Below, piece by piece: positions 44,001 to 56,371 of a stretch of 60,000 bases of DNA. The number at the start of each line of letters is the position of its first letter. Positions within the stretch are counted from its first letter, which is position 1. The DNA comes from Symsagittifera roscoffensis. Lineage: Eukaryota; Xenacoelomorpha; Acoela; Convolutidae. Below the pieces are notes generated by a model that searched no databases, had not been told where the DNA came from, and worked only from the letters and a program-made list of their open reading frames with translations. The stretch spans positions 32,664,141-32,724,140 of the forward strand of contig NC_087071.1 of assembly GCF_963678635.1 (NCBI RefSeq), in the 5' to 3' direction. A program made the position numbers and the translations under genes.

Positions 44001-46041
44001 TTATATTTTTTTCAAATAAGTGATGTTTTTAGTGGGGTGTGATTCGAGAACATTACAATTGTATAGAAAATTTAACAAAAAACAATTAAAAAATTTTTTT
44101 CAAAAGTTTGGCCTAATTTTTTTCAAACAAGCGCTAAAAAACGTCGAAGAAAACGTCCTAGCAATATCTAAGAACACATTAAATTTCTTCATAACGAGCT
44201 TTACTCGATCGTGTTACCCACTTAACAAGTTCAAACTTTTTCTTGGCACTGGGACGCTTTTTTGAAAACTTTTAAAAATCATTCGAATCACGACTGAAAG
44301 GGCCTTATTATGATTATTTGTCGATGATTATTTGTGGTAAACTTCTTATTTTTTATTCAAGCTCCCACCACAACCAATTTTATTTACAAATTGATCTTTT
44401 TGCCCTGATTAACGCTTTATTTGGAAATTTTGTATGAACTTATGTAGTCCTAAACTCGAAGTCTTCAACTCAGGGGCAGATCTAGGGTTTTCTCGAGGGG
44501 GAGGGGGCTGATTTTCAGAAAACTTTTGACGACCTTTTTCTAGGTCGATCGAAGTGATTTTCCGAGTACTACCAAAGCACTAAGAAGACCTTGTTTTGGC
44601 CAAAGATTCTGTGAAAGGCAAAATTTGAAGAAAAAAACAGGCCAAAAAACAGGCGTTTTTAATAACTTTTTCGAAATTTTTGAGGTACTTCCAAATAATA
44701 CAATTATTCTAAGTGTTCTTATACTCTAATTTCTGAGAAAAAGGAGCGTCCACCCCCCCCCCCCCCCCTCTAAATCCGCGCCCCTGCTTCAACTTCATGA
44801 CAACTAATCAGAAAAAATTGTTTTATAAATTTACGAATTTGAGCGCAACGCGCCAGCATCTTTCATATGGTACAAAAATGTTTTGAAAGACGGAACACCA
44901 ATGAAAGAGAAGATGCCCGCAGGAATTTATTAACTCATGAAATATAATTCAAGTTGCCGAAGAATTATCTCCGAAGATAATTTCCGAAACATTGTTCGAA
45001 AGTGGGGGCTTTTTATTCACTTTTAGAGTAGGTGAAAATTACCCTAATTTTACAATTCTATTACTACAAAATTATTAAGCTATTATAACCATATTTTAAA
45101 CATTTGCGCCAGTTCAATCCCCTTATTTTATCGTTTATCGGAGAAAGCAAAAAAAAAGTTGGGAAAAAATTCAGATTTTGAAAACAATGACAATATTTGA
45201 AAATGAAATCAATTTACGCATCAGTCTGTACTCACCATTCACCACCAAAAAAAATGCTCACCTGATTTTGAGACAATCGTGACACTAAATAATCAGCTGG
45301 TCCAATCGTCAGCAAAGCCAGCACGAGAAGCAAAATGCAAACAGTGCCTTGTACAGATGCCAGAAATTGGAACATTTTGCCAAACATTTTCTTCGAACTG
45401 CTAATATTTAAAACCAGGAATAAAAACATTGTCAGGGTGAAAAATAAAACAAACAATGTTGACAGTTTTTTAACGTCAGCTAGGAAATAAACCATCAGAA
45501 TTGTAATGAGTCCTGCAACTGAAGCAAAAATCAAACTGAACAGAATCCGCTGCCAAGTTTGATCCTTTTCGTGGTAAGTTGTAATCGCAACTGGTTGATT
45601 TTGAGGCGACAAAATGAAATTATGTGAAGCTGAAAGAATCTGAGACCTAGCCATGGTCGGGGTTCGAAACGGGCTGCTTTGGGTAATGTTCATGTTTGAT
45701 TGGAAATCGATGGGCAAAGGTTTGTAGTGTCTATTTTTTAAAGTCACGAATTGTTGGTAAGGATCATTATTTTCCGAGTCATAATAATACGGTTGATGAG
45801 TATTCGACTGAGTATTTGTGGTATTGTTACTGCAAGAACTGATTAAAATATTATCCGCCGAGGCATTGTTAAATTTTTCCTTTGATTTTGAACTTCCAAA
45901 AGCGGTGAAATTCTGTCCATTTTCTTTGAAACTGTACTGATTATCCTGGTGATTTTCGTTTGACCGATCGGAGCTGAGAAACTCCAAGGATTTACTCGGA
46001 ACCTTAAATTGGTCATTTTCAATTTTAGATCGACACGACAT
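41010..46041 (-). CDS. Four-exon gene for a predicted six-span membrane protein, family unknown
   Basis: Exons on the - strand: 46041-45262 (ATG to CAG|GTGAGC), 42932-42792 (TTTCAG| to CAG|GTAAGT), 42520-42216 (TTTCCAG| to AAA|GTAAGT) and 41883-41010 (TTTTTCAG| to TAG-type stop). Phases agree and the lengths (780+141+305+874) sum to 700 codons. Residues 1-165 are Ser/Asn/Gln-rich and hydrophilic; spans at about 166-188, 193-212 and 228-246 follow. A hydrophilic middle of about 270 residues includes an acidic Asn-rich part and a Cys cluster (TCPCCSQ... C) at about 435-449; spans lie at about 518-539, 553-579 and 600-622, then a 77-residue tail. The two triplets of spans could be an internal duplication or two tetraspan-like units. 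The second-exon acceptor has an alternative 15 bp upstream (GTTCAG, also in frame). The first intron (2.3 kb) holds a hAT MITE. Confidence 0.72.
43305..43610 (-). other. Open frame of 101 codons in the first intron, doubtful
   Basis: The middle (FYAIYERQNYQAEIDQAQAW, ESLYVFLKRLSSKNAAPKF) looks protein-like, but possible acceptors (CGACAG| or ATTAG|) have the wrong phase to join the phase-0 ends of the flanking exons. It could be an alternative exon, a separate decayed gene, or chance. Confidence 0.25.
44471..44786. mobile_element. hAT-type MITE, complete, with 8-bp target duplication
   Basis: The left end CAGGGGCAGATCTAGGG and the right end (reverse complement CAGGGGCGCGGATTTAGAGG) are inverted repeats. 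CTTCAACT stands directly before (44463-44470) and directly after (44787-44794), an 8-bp duplication as made by hAT transposases. Next to the termini are G-rich (GAGGGGGAGGGGG) and C-rich (16 C) runs. No ORF. It lies inside the first intron of the membrane-protein gene. Confidence 0.88.
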
Positions 46042-49000
46042 TATTGTAACTTAAATTAGCATGAATGCTAAATAATAATTGAAACTGAATAAAACTAAAG
46101 GAAACTAAACGATACAAAATGAAACTAAATAATAACTAAACGGGTTAGAGAAATTGTAAACAAAAAGGTTATAAGTCAAAGAAAAAGGTTTAAATTAGGT
46201 AAATTGGTTCTGTAATTTAAGTCTCCCCTGACTTTAGAAGGTTAAATGGCATGTTTGATTGAGTGCAATTAACGTTTAGCTCAAAGATACACCAAATGGC
46301 AAAGATAACAAAAGAAAAAGAAAAAAATGTCTGGACTGAAAAAAAAAGTATTTTTAATCAATAAGATCAACAATCAATTAGGAGACAAAACAACGCTGCA
46401 AAAATATTTCCGATGGTTTTGAGCAAAAATCTAAAGCTTTTATTAAATTAATTGTAAAAATGGCAAAATTGAATAAATTGTCTTTTTACTGCGCTTCACT
46501 GTTAAATAGTTATTCGTTTTTTAGTCATATCTTCAGCAGATTTCTTCTTTACTAATTTGGTCAATAAATGCGGAAACGATTAAAAATCAATCTGAATTTG
46601 CAGCAATCGTGAAATTTGATCCTGAAAAGGCTTGAAAAATAGAAGCGTTTCCGGGTGGAATAACTTTGAAGAGAATTAAATTGACGGGCGTCCTTTTCAA
46701 TTAAAAGCTGATTGTACCAATTTCAAAGATAATCAAAAACTTATTTTATGTTAAATTTTCAATGAAATTTTTCTGCTCCGTTTGTGCTACCGGACTGACT
46801 GTTTTTAAACACATGTTGCCAAAATTGATTGAAACCATTTTTTAATTTAACTGGTAAAAAAGCCTCGCGTTAGTTTTCTGAAGGCAGATGGTTGTAAAAT
46901 TGACTCCCGAAGAATAGAATATTAATAAAAAGGGCACAGAATTGGATTTAAGAACTAAATTTTGATCAATCCGTTATTAAAAAACCAAATTCCGTCAAAA
47001 ATGGTAAGAGTCTTTAAAGGAACGAATTAGCAAAACGTAAATTTCCAAGATTATCCCAAAATCATCCCTAAAATTTGCTTTGTGTCAATGTGTGACATAT
47101 ATTTATAAAACTTGACGTAAAATTAAGATATAAACCGATTAAGTGGAGCTAAATCTAATAACGAATATCGAGTTGAGAAACTAATATCTGAAAATCATTA
47201 ACAAAAGCTATTTCATAAAACATACCTAGATAAAACTGATATCGCCAAAGAAATCTAGCTTTAGACCTTTAAGATGCTTTAAATCGTTAAATTTAAAGCC
47301 AAGTCTTACGTAAGATATGCTAAAATTTACCAAATGGTGTTAAGACAAATATAATTTCTTGGTTAGGTAAACAATAAGGATGCTTTGAAACTACGGACCT
47401 AAAAGAGCTAAATTTTCTGCATAGTTTAAGTTACTATTGCAAGTAATATACTTATTTCTGACTTCGTACAAAAGCCTATATATGTGACCTTTCATCAAAA
47501 TTTTATATGATATTTTATTTTGCGAATGGCCTTCAATTATGTGAGAAGTTGAACTTTTGAAGCCAGAATTGGTCTTGAAATAGAAATGAAATTTTAGTAA
47601 CTGAAATAAATGAAAAGGTTAGTATCCGACATTGAAAGTCAATTAGAATTTGAAACCTCCCTTAAAAAGCAAAATGGATTTCGCAATCATTATGTGAATA
47701 CTTGGCATTAGCAAGTGAAATCTGGTTAAAACTAAGCAAGCAAACGTAAGCGTGTTTCCAAATTTTGAAGGAAAAAAATTTAGGCACAAGTATTATTTTC
47801 AAACTATTAAAGCGAAGTTCATTTTTTTTGCATTTTTTTTATAGGAATCCTTCAAATTGCGAAAAAAATTTAGAAAGTAAACCATGCTTGTTGCGCTCAC
47901 TTTTTGTCAGTTTTTTTGTGGTAACTAAAGTGGGTTGTCAGTTGTTGCGCTAGTAGCACAGAATGTTACTACTACAGTCATTTTTGCAAGCAAAAATTGA
48001 AAATAGCTCAAATTTCCGGAAGTTGAAATCTTCTTTGAAAAGTTTTTTATAAAAAATGATGAACTTTTTAATTGAAGAAGTAGAAAAAACATTTAGATGT
48101 TTCTGTGAAAACAAAACAACAAAACGCTCTTTTTACTGGGTTAATTTTGGAAGCAAAAAATGCAGTACTTTTTTGACATTGAGACGTCTCGACATCTTAT
48201 GAGGTTTACTGAAGTTCGGTTCACGGCTAAAATGTTTCAAAATAATACCACACTTAAGCCATTAGAAACATTCCAAAAGCAACCTAAAAGTGGGCAGAAA
48301 GAAAAACACCAACACCAAATTTTGTTCGAGTTTGATTGGAAAAAAAAACTCGCCTAATACAAGAGAAAAGTTCACTTTTAGTGTGGTTGAAAAGTCACAC
48401 TTTGACACTTAACTCAAATAACTAAAGCACTACAAGTCAAATTTTGCGGAATTGAAACAGTTTTTAAAAAGCACTGTTATAAATTATGCCGAGTTTATTT
48501 TTTTCCGTGAAAATGAAAAACAGCTTAATTTCTTAACAAATAAACAATAAACGACTGTCTTTATCTTCAAAACTTTTTTTGGTCAAAATTTACAGGTTTT
48601 AGTTTATCTTTTTTTTTGAAGTTGCAGATATCTTCAATTTTTTTCTTTATCAACAGACTTGAAATTGTGTCTAACAATTGCTCCATATAATGCTCACTAA
48701 AATCAATTTCTGCTTTCTGCATTTTTTCAATGCGTGCAGATCAAAAAAAGAAAAAAACGTAGCTTTTATTTAAAAAACTACCCAGACAAATTGAAGAACG
48801 GAAAATTTTGCTAAAAATTTACCTGATACTAAACATTTTCATATTTCGGAATCTCTCCAAGCAAAAATTTTGCCGTAGGCTTGTTTTCCATTTTATGTTC
48901 AGTATATCAAAGAAAGCCCAAAAGCACTCAAAAAGATTATTGAATAATAACTTTTTTTTCTTATTTTTCAATTAACTGGTTTTGTATTGTTACAACCTAT

Positions 49001-52000
49001 AGAAATTAAATTGGAAGTCTTAAACTGTGTTAGCTTCAGATAACTAGCGGTTTTATTATTTCACTATGATACTCACCAAAAAATCAGCTTTTGTCTGAAG
49101 AAACAATTAATCAAAGTTATTATCGCAAACTAAGCGGTGCATATATCGATACGCTTTTGATCAAGAATACTTGTGTTTTTTGTACTAAGGTTGGCTACTG
49201 TTTTTCAATTTTATAGTTTAGAATTTAAAAAAAAAACATAACGTCTATCATCCTCCTCACTTTTATGGAGGGATGTTATCATGATTCTATGTGGGAACTT
49301 TCAGCCAAATAGAATCAAGCATAATGCAGCGCATTCCAATGTTAATCCTAAAAAAGACTGCTTGTATCAGGACAAAGCCCTGAATGTTTCGACTGCCCAT
49401 TATTGGTCTCGAATAGTTTTTGGAATAAGAAAATTACACATACATACTACAAATTTTAACCTGATAAAATCAAAATAATAAAATTTGATTCGTTTATGGA
49501 ATTAATAAGACCAATTAGCTTGTATCAATTCAATTTGACACGCCTATGAAAGCGGATAATTTGCCAAGTATAAATATTGCGGGCATCGAAATAAACTTTT
49601 CCAAGTAATATTCCAGCATGAAAGCCGCACTTTAGTCAATCCCAAGATAACCGTATCAATTCCCATACGAGGTCAAGTTTTCCAAAATCGGTCTGAATAA
49701 AAAAAACACCATGGGCATATATATTCCTCACTTTCTTCGAAGGTCAAAACAAAAAATGGTGGGTTGGAAGATCGTACTTTAGTCTAACTCGGTGGGACGA
49801 TATGTTAACTCAATAAATAGCGATTGATCTGTTTTCGCAGTCAATTTCGGCATAAACCAAATACAAATTTGAAATTGATTCTGTGGTCTGGCAAGATGAA
49901 GCAGGAGCAATTTGAAGACAATTTTTGAATTTTGAGCTAAAAACACCTCACTTACAATGGTCAAAAGTTATCTGGAAAAATAAAAGTACTATTGATAATA
50001 ATGTCTCAAATACAAAATCTAACCACGCAGAATTTTCATATTATCAATAGCTCGAGAAAAAATCAACAACCTACTTTCTATAGAAACGAAAAATGAACAA
50101 GTAAATCAAACGGCTGCGTTTTATACGAATCTGAATCAAGATTTATTACTTCGTTGTGTTGCTTTTTGTTTTTTTCGGTTTTTTTAAACCTTCTTGATTG
50201 TTGAAAGTAAAATTCGAACCAATACAAAGGTAAAATCAAACAAGGAATTCAATGTAATCAAAATCAGTCTAAATTTTATCTGTTTTTTTTCAGGTTATAA
50301 AACATAAATTATAAATCGCTCCGTTAAGCTTAATGGTGTGATAATGCTATCTGGTAAGTCCCTGCTAGCAAGCTAATCATTACCAACAAAACCATCATAA
50401 TTTAGCTAATGTCTAGAATTCATCCGATTTTTTCTAGTAAACTCTAAACACTAACGCTACAATAATTTTAAGCATCTTCGTTTTCAAAAAATTATTCTCT
50501 CTGGTTATTGCAATAAAACAGGTTCCAAACAACTAGCTACTAATATTAAATTGGCACCGATATAACAAAAATAAACTTTAAACTGAAGTTTGATCTATCA
50601 GTTGAGTTATTATATGATTGAATTGAAGAGAATTAGTACAAAGTTAGAATCATTAGTTTTTTTTCACGGAAAAGTTCAAATGCTGTAAATACGGTTAAGT
50701 AGCAAAAGACCTGAAAAATAGACAAGCTATTAGATTAATGGGGAGTGAAAGTATAGAAAAGAGTCATTGAAACTTTGAGGTGCGCAAAAGTAAAAGCTTT
50801 ATCGTTGCATAATCAAGCATGAAAGCGTAAACAATTTTGAGGGTGAAAAACGCTTGACAAAATATATTGAAAAGAAAAGATAATTAATCGGCGGAACATA
50901 ATTTTTCAGTGCATTTAAATATTGCTTCGAGCATATATTACCTCGGTGTACCTTAGCTAAATAAACTTGGACTTTAAAAAAGAGGTGTAAGTGCAGCATA
51001 GGTGTTTGAACTTATTAGAACAGATTCATATAAGTTTTATTGCCTCTTATTGTGAACTACTACCGGCTTAGGTCTGAGAGAAAATCAATGAATACAAGTA
51101 AGAATTTGCTACCTAGACAAAATCGTCTCAGATTTATCCTGAAAAAAATGAAAGTAATCGGTAAAGGAAAAGCACTGAGCACCGAGTTGACATTTTCTCA
51201 AACATTTCATGTGTAGTTGAAGATAAAAGTCGTGAATGAGAATTAAACATGGAAAAAATTGAATAACTCTCTGTCGTTTTTCGGGTCATGTTGAGAAAGT
51301 GAATAAATAAAAAAACTCAGTCGGAATTTTTGTTCCGATCCTTGAAAATGGTGAGGAACTTTGTATTCGGATGTAATTTAGCTTTTTTTCCAACTTTTTT
51401 GCTCTCCACGCAAAATCAGATACCACCAAAAATCATCGGACTGGGTCGAGTGATATATCATATAAAAGACCTCTAGATTTTAAATCAAACAAAATTTAAA
51501 AATTTCCTTGAACATTTGCCAGTGCCGACCAAAACCGGTTTAAGACTTGATTTTTTGTTTAATTTCGAGCGAGTGAGCAGGATTACAATAGCTTCTTTGT
51601 GCTTAACTTAAGCGTGGAAAAAAGTTTTACTCCAGCAAAGTTAGTTTTTAGAGTTTATAACGCCTTCATACTAATGCAAAACTACAAAAACTTGAAAAGT
51701 TTTGGAAAAAAACTGAAAAATAAAAAAAAACTAAATTGAATGTTTTTAAAAAATGTTTTAAAGAAAGAAAGAAAGAAAATATTTCTCATTGTTCATGGTA
51801 AATTTGCATACAACGAGAATTTAAATATGAAGCACCTGAAGCAGTGAGGGGACAGTTAACGAACCCAATTGGGTTACAAAGCACTGCCCGTTTTATCAAA
51901 TGAAAGACGAAATTGAGATCTTCAAAGACAAGGAAAAATATAAAAATCTGAAAACTTAAAGAAAATATTGGAAAAAAACTCAAGTTTAAACAAACATAAA

Positions 52001-52866
52001 GCAGTAGGTTTAAGGCATTGTCTTGACAGGTTAATGACATAAAGTCCAAGCTCTGCATCAATATTTAAAATGATTGTTCAATCGTAGTCGGTATAAAACC
52101 AAATTCAATAAGAAGTTAGTTCAAATTCATCACTCATAAATTCTGAAACTCGCTAGTCGTAGGCACCCTTATTCGGTTTCAAAAACAAAACTTGAACTTG
52201 TTCACTTTACGGTTACTGCTTCTACTAACTGTGTCCCATCCCTTGACATTTTATCATTTTATTAAAATTTTTCTAGCAGGTTTTTTACTTAATTTTGTTT
52301 TTCAATTTTCTTATTTTACTAAGTTTGTCGAATAATCTAATCTTAATTTCTACTTTTTTGTTTAGATCCTTTTATCAAACCACGCAGAAAAAACGAAACT
52401 AATTTGACAAAAAAGTTTTTCGTTGTTTATGCTTATGGTGTGAGCATTCTGTGCTACTTGCACAATAACCGGCTTTCCTTGTTCTCATATCTTAAAGACG
52501 AAATCTGATTTTTATGTGAATAAATAAAAAACTTTTTTCTGCAGATACTGAAGCAATACTGACGATAAACTAAGAGGCACCACAATTTTTCCGGAAGTTG
52601 TTTTGAGTATTTATCTATATCTTCTGCTGATACCTTTGTATCCTCTTAACCTCGATTTTAAACAACGTTTCTTGTATGTTTAAAGTATTGGTTTCTATCA
52701 TTTATACAAGTGTCGTAATATGTGTAGGCAGCAATCCATCTCATGAAATTGTTAGGGTTAAACACAAAATTGGAGCTTCATCTGGAAAATCCTGTATACT
52801 CAATACCCATAACCATAGATACAAAAAAAAGAAAATGTGTAACAGATTTGACTGCTTTAGCACTCT
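46042..52866. other. 6.8 kb without recognisable genes
   Basis: This is upstream of the membrane-protein gene on its strand, so its promoter should lie just above 46041. The rest is AT-rich with short random-looking frames, a (GAAA)n tract at 51767-51778 and no repeat family that I could match elsewhere in the window. Confidence 0.5.
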
Positions 52867-53132
52867 CAGAAGCGGATCTAGGATTTTCTCGAGGGAGAAG
52901 GGGGTTTCCAAAAAAGCGTTTTAAGGCACTTTTTTGAAAATTTTTGAAGGCACGCTCCCCTCCGCCCCCCCCCCCCCACCCCTCAAAATTAGTGTATAAT
53001 GGCGACATTGGCGCCTTCAAAAAAAATGTAGGGCCAGTCAGCCAAAAACGGATATCTCTAAATAGTAAAAAGAGGTGCCGAATTCCTGAGAAAAAACGTC
53101 CGCAACCCCCCCCCCCTCTAAATCCGCCCTTG
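52867..53132. mobile_element. hAT-type MITE family, second copy
   Basis: The left end CAGAAGCGGATCTAGGATTT, then TCTCGAGGG, and the right end CTCTAAATCCGCCCTTG match the termini of the 44.5-kb copy. The C and G runs are also present in the interior and near the right end. The 8 bp on each side do not match (AGCACTCT and AAACTTAC), so its target duplication has decayed or one end is rearranged. Confidence 0.7.
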
Positions 53133-53499
53133 AAACTTACAATCTCTTACAAAATACATACATAGCCTCACTTCAGAATGATATAGCTTCATTGAATCTC
53201 AGCCAGCGTAACTATCAGATGACACGTTGGTTGCGCAAAGAAAAAAAAAGATTTTCAATTGTCCCTATCAGAGAGTCTTATGCAATCTTTACAAATGAGA
53301 CAAACAAGACAGCTGTCATCAGAACTGATAAGTTTTTATTCCAAAAATATCGACGTTGGGAATAAACGCATCTGCACTTTAACGTATCTCCAGTAGATTT
53401 TCAATGTATCCGTAATTTTTGCACATTTCTTGGATAAAATTGAAAGTTTTCTTCTTTGTCAGTTTGCTCGAAAAGCTCCCCTTGCATTGGTGGTATCTT

Positions 53500-54010
53500 T
53501 GTTCGACTTTCGAACAAATGAAATATTTATGCTTGGTGTGGCTTTTTTAATTCCTTCGATTTTCAGCTATCAAAATAATAGTTTTTAACATACATTTTTA
53601 TACCCTATTGAAAATATCAACTCACTGAGATTAAATTCAAAATGTAGTTGATCTCCGATCTTTTTTACAAAAAAAACTAGGAGTTTGAATTTTGCCAATT
53701 TGGCCATCCTCTGAAATAATTTATGCGCGCTTTGAAGATTTTATTCATAATCTAGAAAAATTGACGCGAATTTTTTATGCGTTGCGAATTATCCCGCACA
53801 ATAAAATTGTTCCAAATTCAATTGAGACTACCTAAACAGTTGCATTATTTTGGCACAACTCAAACTTTTACACTTGACCTTTGATTTTGTCAAAAATTTA
53901 TAGTTTCGCAAAACTTTTATCTCAAAGACTATTCGATGTGGATTAAGGGGCAATTCAAACATTCAGGGGTTTGCTCTGATAATCAAGAGGCGTCTTGTTC
54001 TCTTTTAAAA
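53500..54010 (+). repeat. Dispersed repeat family, diverged copy
   Basis: TTCGACTTTCGAACAAATG, TATTTATGCTTGGTGTGGC, TTTGCCAATTTGGCCATC, ACTATTCGATGTGGATTAA and GAGGCGTCTTGTTCTC follow the order of the 29-kb and 32-kb copies. Confidence 0.5.
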
Positions 54011-56194
54011 ACAAAAAAATTGGAATTTACTTCAATTCAGCTTGGAATAAAGTCATTCGCCGCACACGCTACGACTTTATGTAGAAATTGATTTTAAAAA
54101 AGCGCATTAATTATGCCAATATTGCCAATTTGGATTTTTTTGAAGCCCAGAAACTTAAAAAAAAAAAATTTTTTTTTAAATCGCGAGCCTTAGCTCTGTT
54201 TTTGAGCCATAGATGTATTTCAGATCAATCAAACGTCGTCTTCGTGAAAACTAGGTAATTAAAAAAGAGAAACTGATTTGTGATAGAAAAAAACACATTG
54301 TGCAAAAAAATGTCTTTTTTTTGGGAAACAAAAAGTTGTTCTGATCGAAAAGATAAGCTGCATCATTTCGCATCGTCCGCCTAGCGCTAATGTAAAAATG
54401 AAAGTTTAACGGTAATTAATCAATACATGTCGGACTGTATCATAAATTTTTCAGACTAGACAAATTATTTTTACAGAAAAAGCTAGATACTTCTCGAGCT
54501 TATAGTAAATCTCTTTCGTCGAAAAACGGAACAGCAAAGTTTTAATTTAACGTAGTCTTAATGTTTTGCGAATAATTTGCTCTTGGATATAAGAATAATT
54601 GGTTCCATCAAGCAGACATTCATATCAAATCGAGGCCTGAAAAGCTAGTTTTTCTGATATGCAGTAAGTTTTTCCAAGATTTTTTTTCACTTCAATGCAA
54701 CATTATTCAATAGATCTTAGAAATTGGCGTCTTAGATAACAAAACTAAATTTTTTTGCGTTTAGTTTTGTCCACAAATTTATAATTAAGAAGCGTATCAG
54801 TTACACATATTTACAAAAATTAGTAGGAGAAACGATGTGATCTTTTAGATAGTTTCCTCAAAAACCTGAAAACTTATTAATATAGCCAAAATGAGGAACT
54901 AAAAAAATTGAACTTACCGCCATTCAAAATTTCAGCAAACAATAAAAAACAGATATCAAAGTTAGAAGTTGCAGACATGGAAAAGATAACAATACCAAAA
55001 AAAACTAATAATTTTAGGTTGTGGAACTTATTATTCAAATGAATAATCTAGTCTAAGCAGGAGCTAAAATGTCGTTTCGCAGCTGTTTTTTCCTTCAAAA
55101 CGGAAATTGATGGTGTGATTAAATTTCATCACTTCGTGGTTAGATAAATGCCAAAGCGTGAACTATTTTTTATTCCAAGCAAGAATAAGTCCAGCTTTGA
55201 TCTATAATAAATCAGAGGACTATGAAAACGTGAAATATCCCCGGAAAACAGTTGATCTTCAATTTCCAATTTAAATCAAGCTTAAAATAAATTTACAACT
55301 ATCAACGCTTTCGCCTGCAAACTGCAGATTGACAAAAACTGAATAATAGTTTCTGAATCAAAGATAAAAACCCCCAATTAAATAAGGAAATTTTCCCGCA
55401 GGTTCAAAAAAGTTGGAGAAAATCAGATTATTGATCTGCAGTCAAAAAATGTTTGTATTCAAAGCCAATTGTATAATACCAACTGCTTCAGGGTAATAAA
55501 ACCTGAATTAAAATTTAAAATTGCCTTGTTATATGCAGATTAACTACTTATACCAACATTAAGATATAAATCTGATGTTTGATTGAATATCAATTTTCTA
55601 ACCCGTCTTAAAAATCCTAGATTAAAACGCCTAATATCAGCTTAGTTCAAGTAAGACCCTACTTACCAGGTTAAATTTTCTTTTTGTATCAAAAAGGGTA
55701 GTAATCTTGTAAGTTGATAATTATTTAGAGGAACAGCTTTGGATAAACCAATAAAAGATATACCTGAACACTTTGACGCTAATTCTTAGTAATTTGGTTT
55801 CAACTAAATTTTTTTTCTTAAATAAAAGCAATAAAAGCAAAATAAAAGCAAGAAATTAAAAGTGTTTTACTCAACGCAGTTTTATAAAATATTAACTTAC
55901 TTTTGAAAAAAAAATAAAAATTGCTGCTTTGCGTGACTCAAAATAAAATTGCAATATAAAATTTTGTTTGTTTCTTACTCTATCTAAAAAGTATTGAAAC
56001 CAATATCTTCTCCGGTATTATAGGCGGGCACTCCTTCTCTCAAGTTAAAAACTTAATCCCGATTGAACATACAAGAATTAAAGAAAAAAATACAAAAAAT
56101 AATAAAACCACATTTCAGTACAAGAGTTAGTGAAAATAATAGTGGTTCTGCGATTCGCAGAAGATCTATGAAAATCTATCCAGCCTGCCTACGC
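54011..56194. other. No gene recognised
   Basis: AT-rich with A/T homopolymer runs (54159-54180) and a short tandem AATAAAAGCA (55820-55850). Confidence 0.5.
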
Positions 56195-56371
56195 TTATCT
56201 TTTCATAATCCTGGCAGATTTATTTTGTTCAGCGAAGCTTTCTTCACGACTCAACGTCCTTTTCTTGCGTCTAGAACTCTCACTTGTTACCACTTTTGCA
56301 GCCGAAACTTTGTAGTAGACCTGAAGCCAGAGGTCGAGTGAGAGCTCATCCTCACACACTATCATTGCCAT
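56195..56371 (-). CDS. Short open frame (58 codons) in a GC-richer island, doubtful
   Basis: An ATG-to-TAA frame on the - strand reads MAMIVCEDELSLDLW... with a charged tail rich in Ser, Arg, Lys and Glu (SESSRRKKRTLSREESFAEQ). The local GC content and codon character stand out from the surroundings, which suggests a small exon or a decayed coding piece. No splice sites or family were recognised. Confidence 0.25.
   Translation of the reverse strand: MAMIVCEDELSLDLWLQVYYKVSAAKVVTSESSRRKKRTLSREESFAEQNKSARIMKR

Noticed and set aside
43611-44265. Two + strand frames (43611-43850, 44020-44265) as genes inside the intron.
   Set aside because: They are Lys/Phe-rich readings of AT-rich DNA with no domain, splice context or codon character.
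46042-52866. Short frames such as 49281-49478 and 51786-52061 as host genes.
   Set aside because: They lack recognisable domains, splice partners and compositional contrast with the surroundings.
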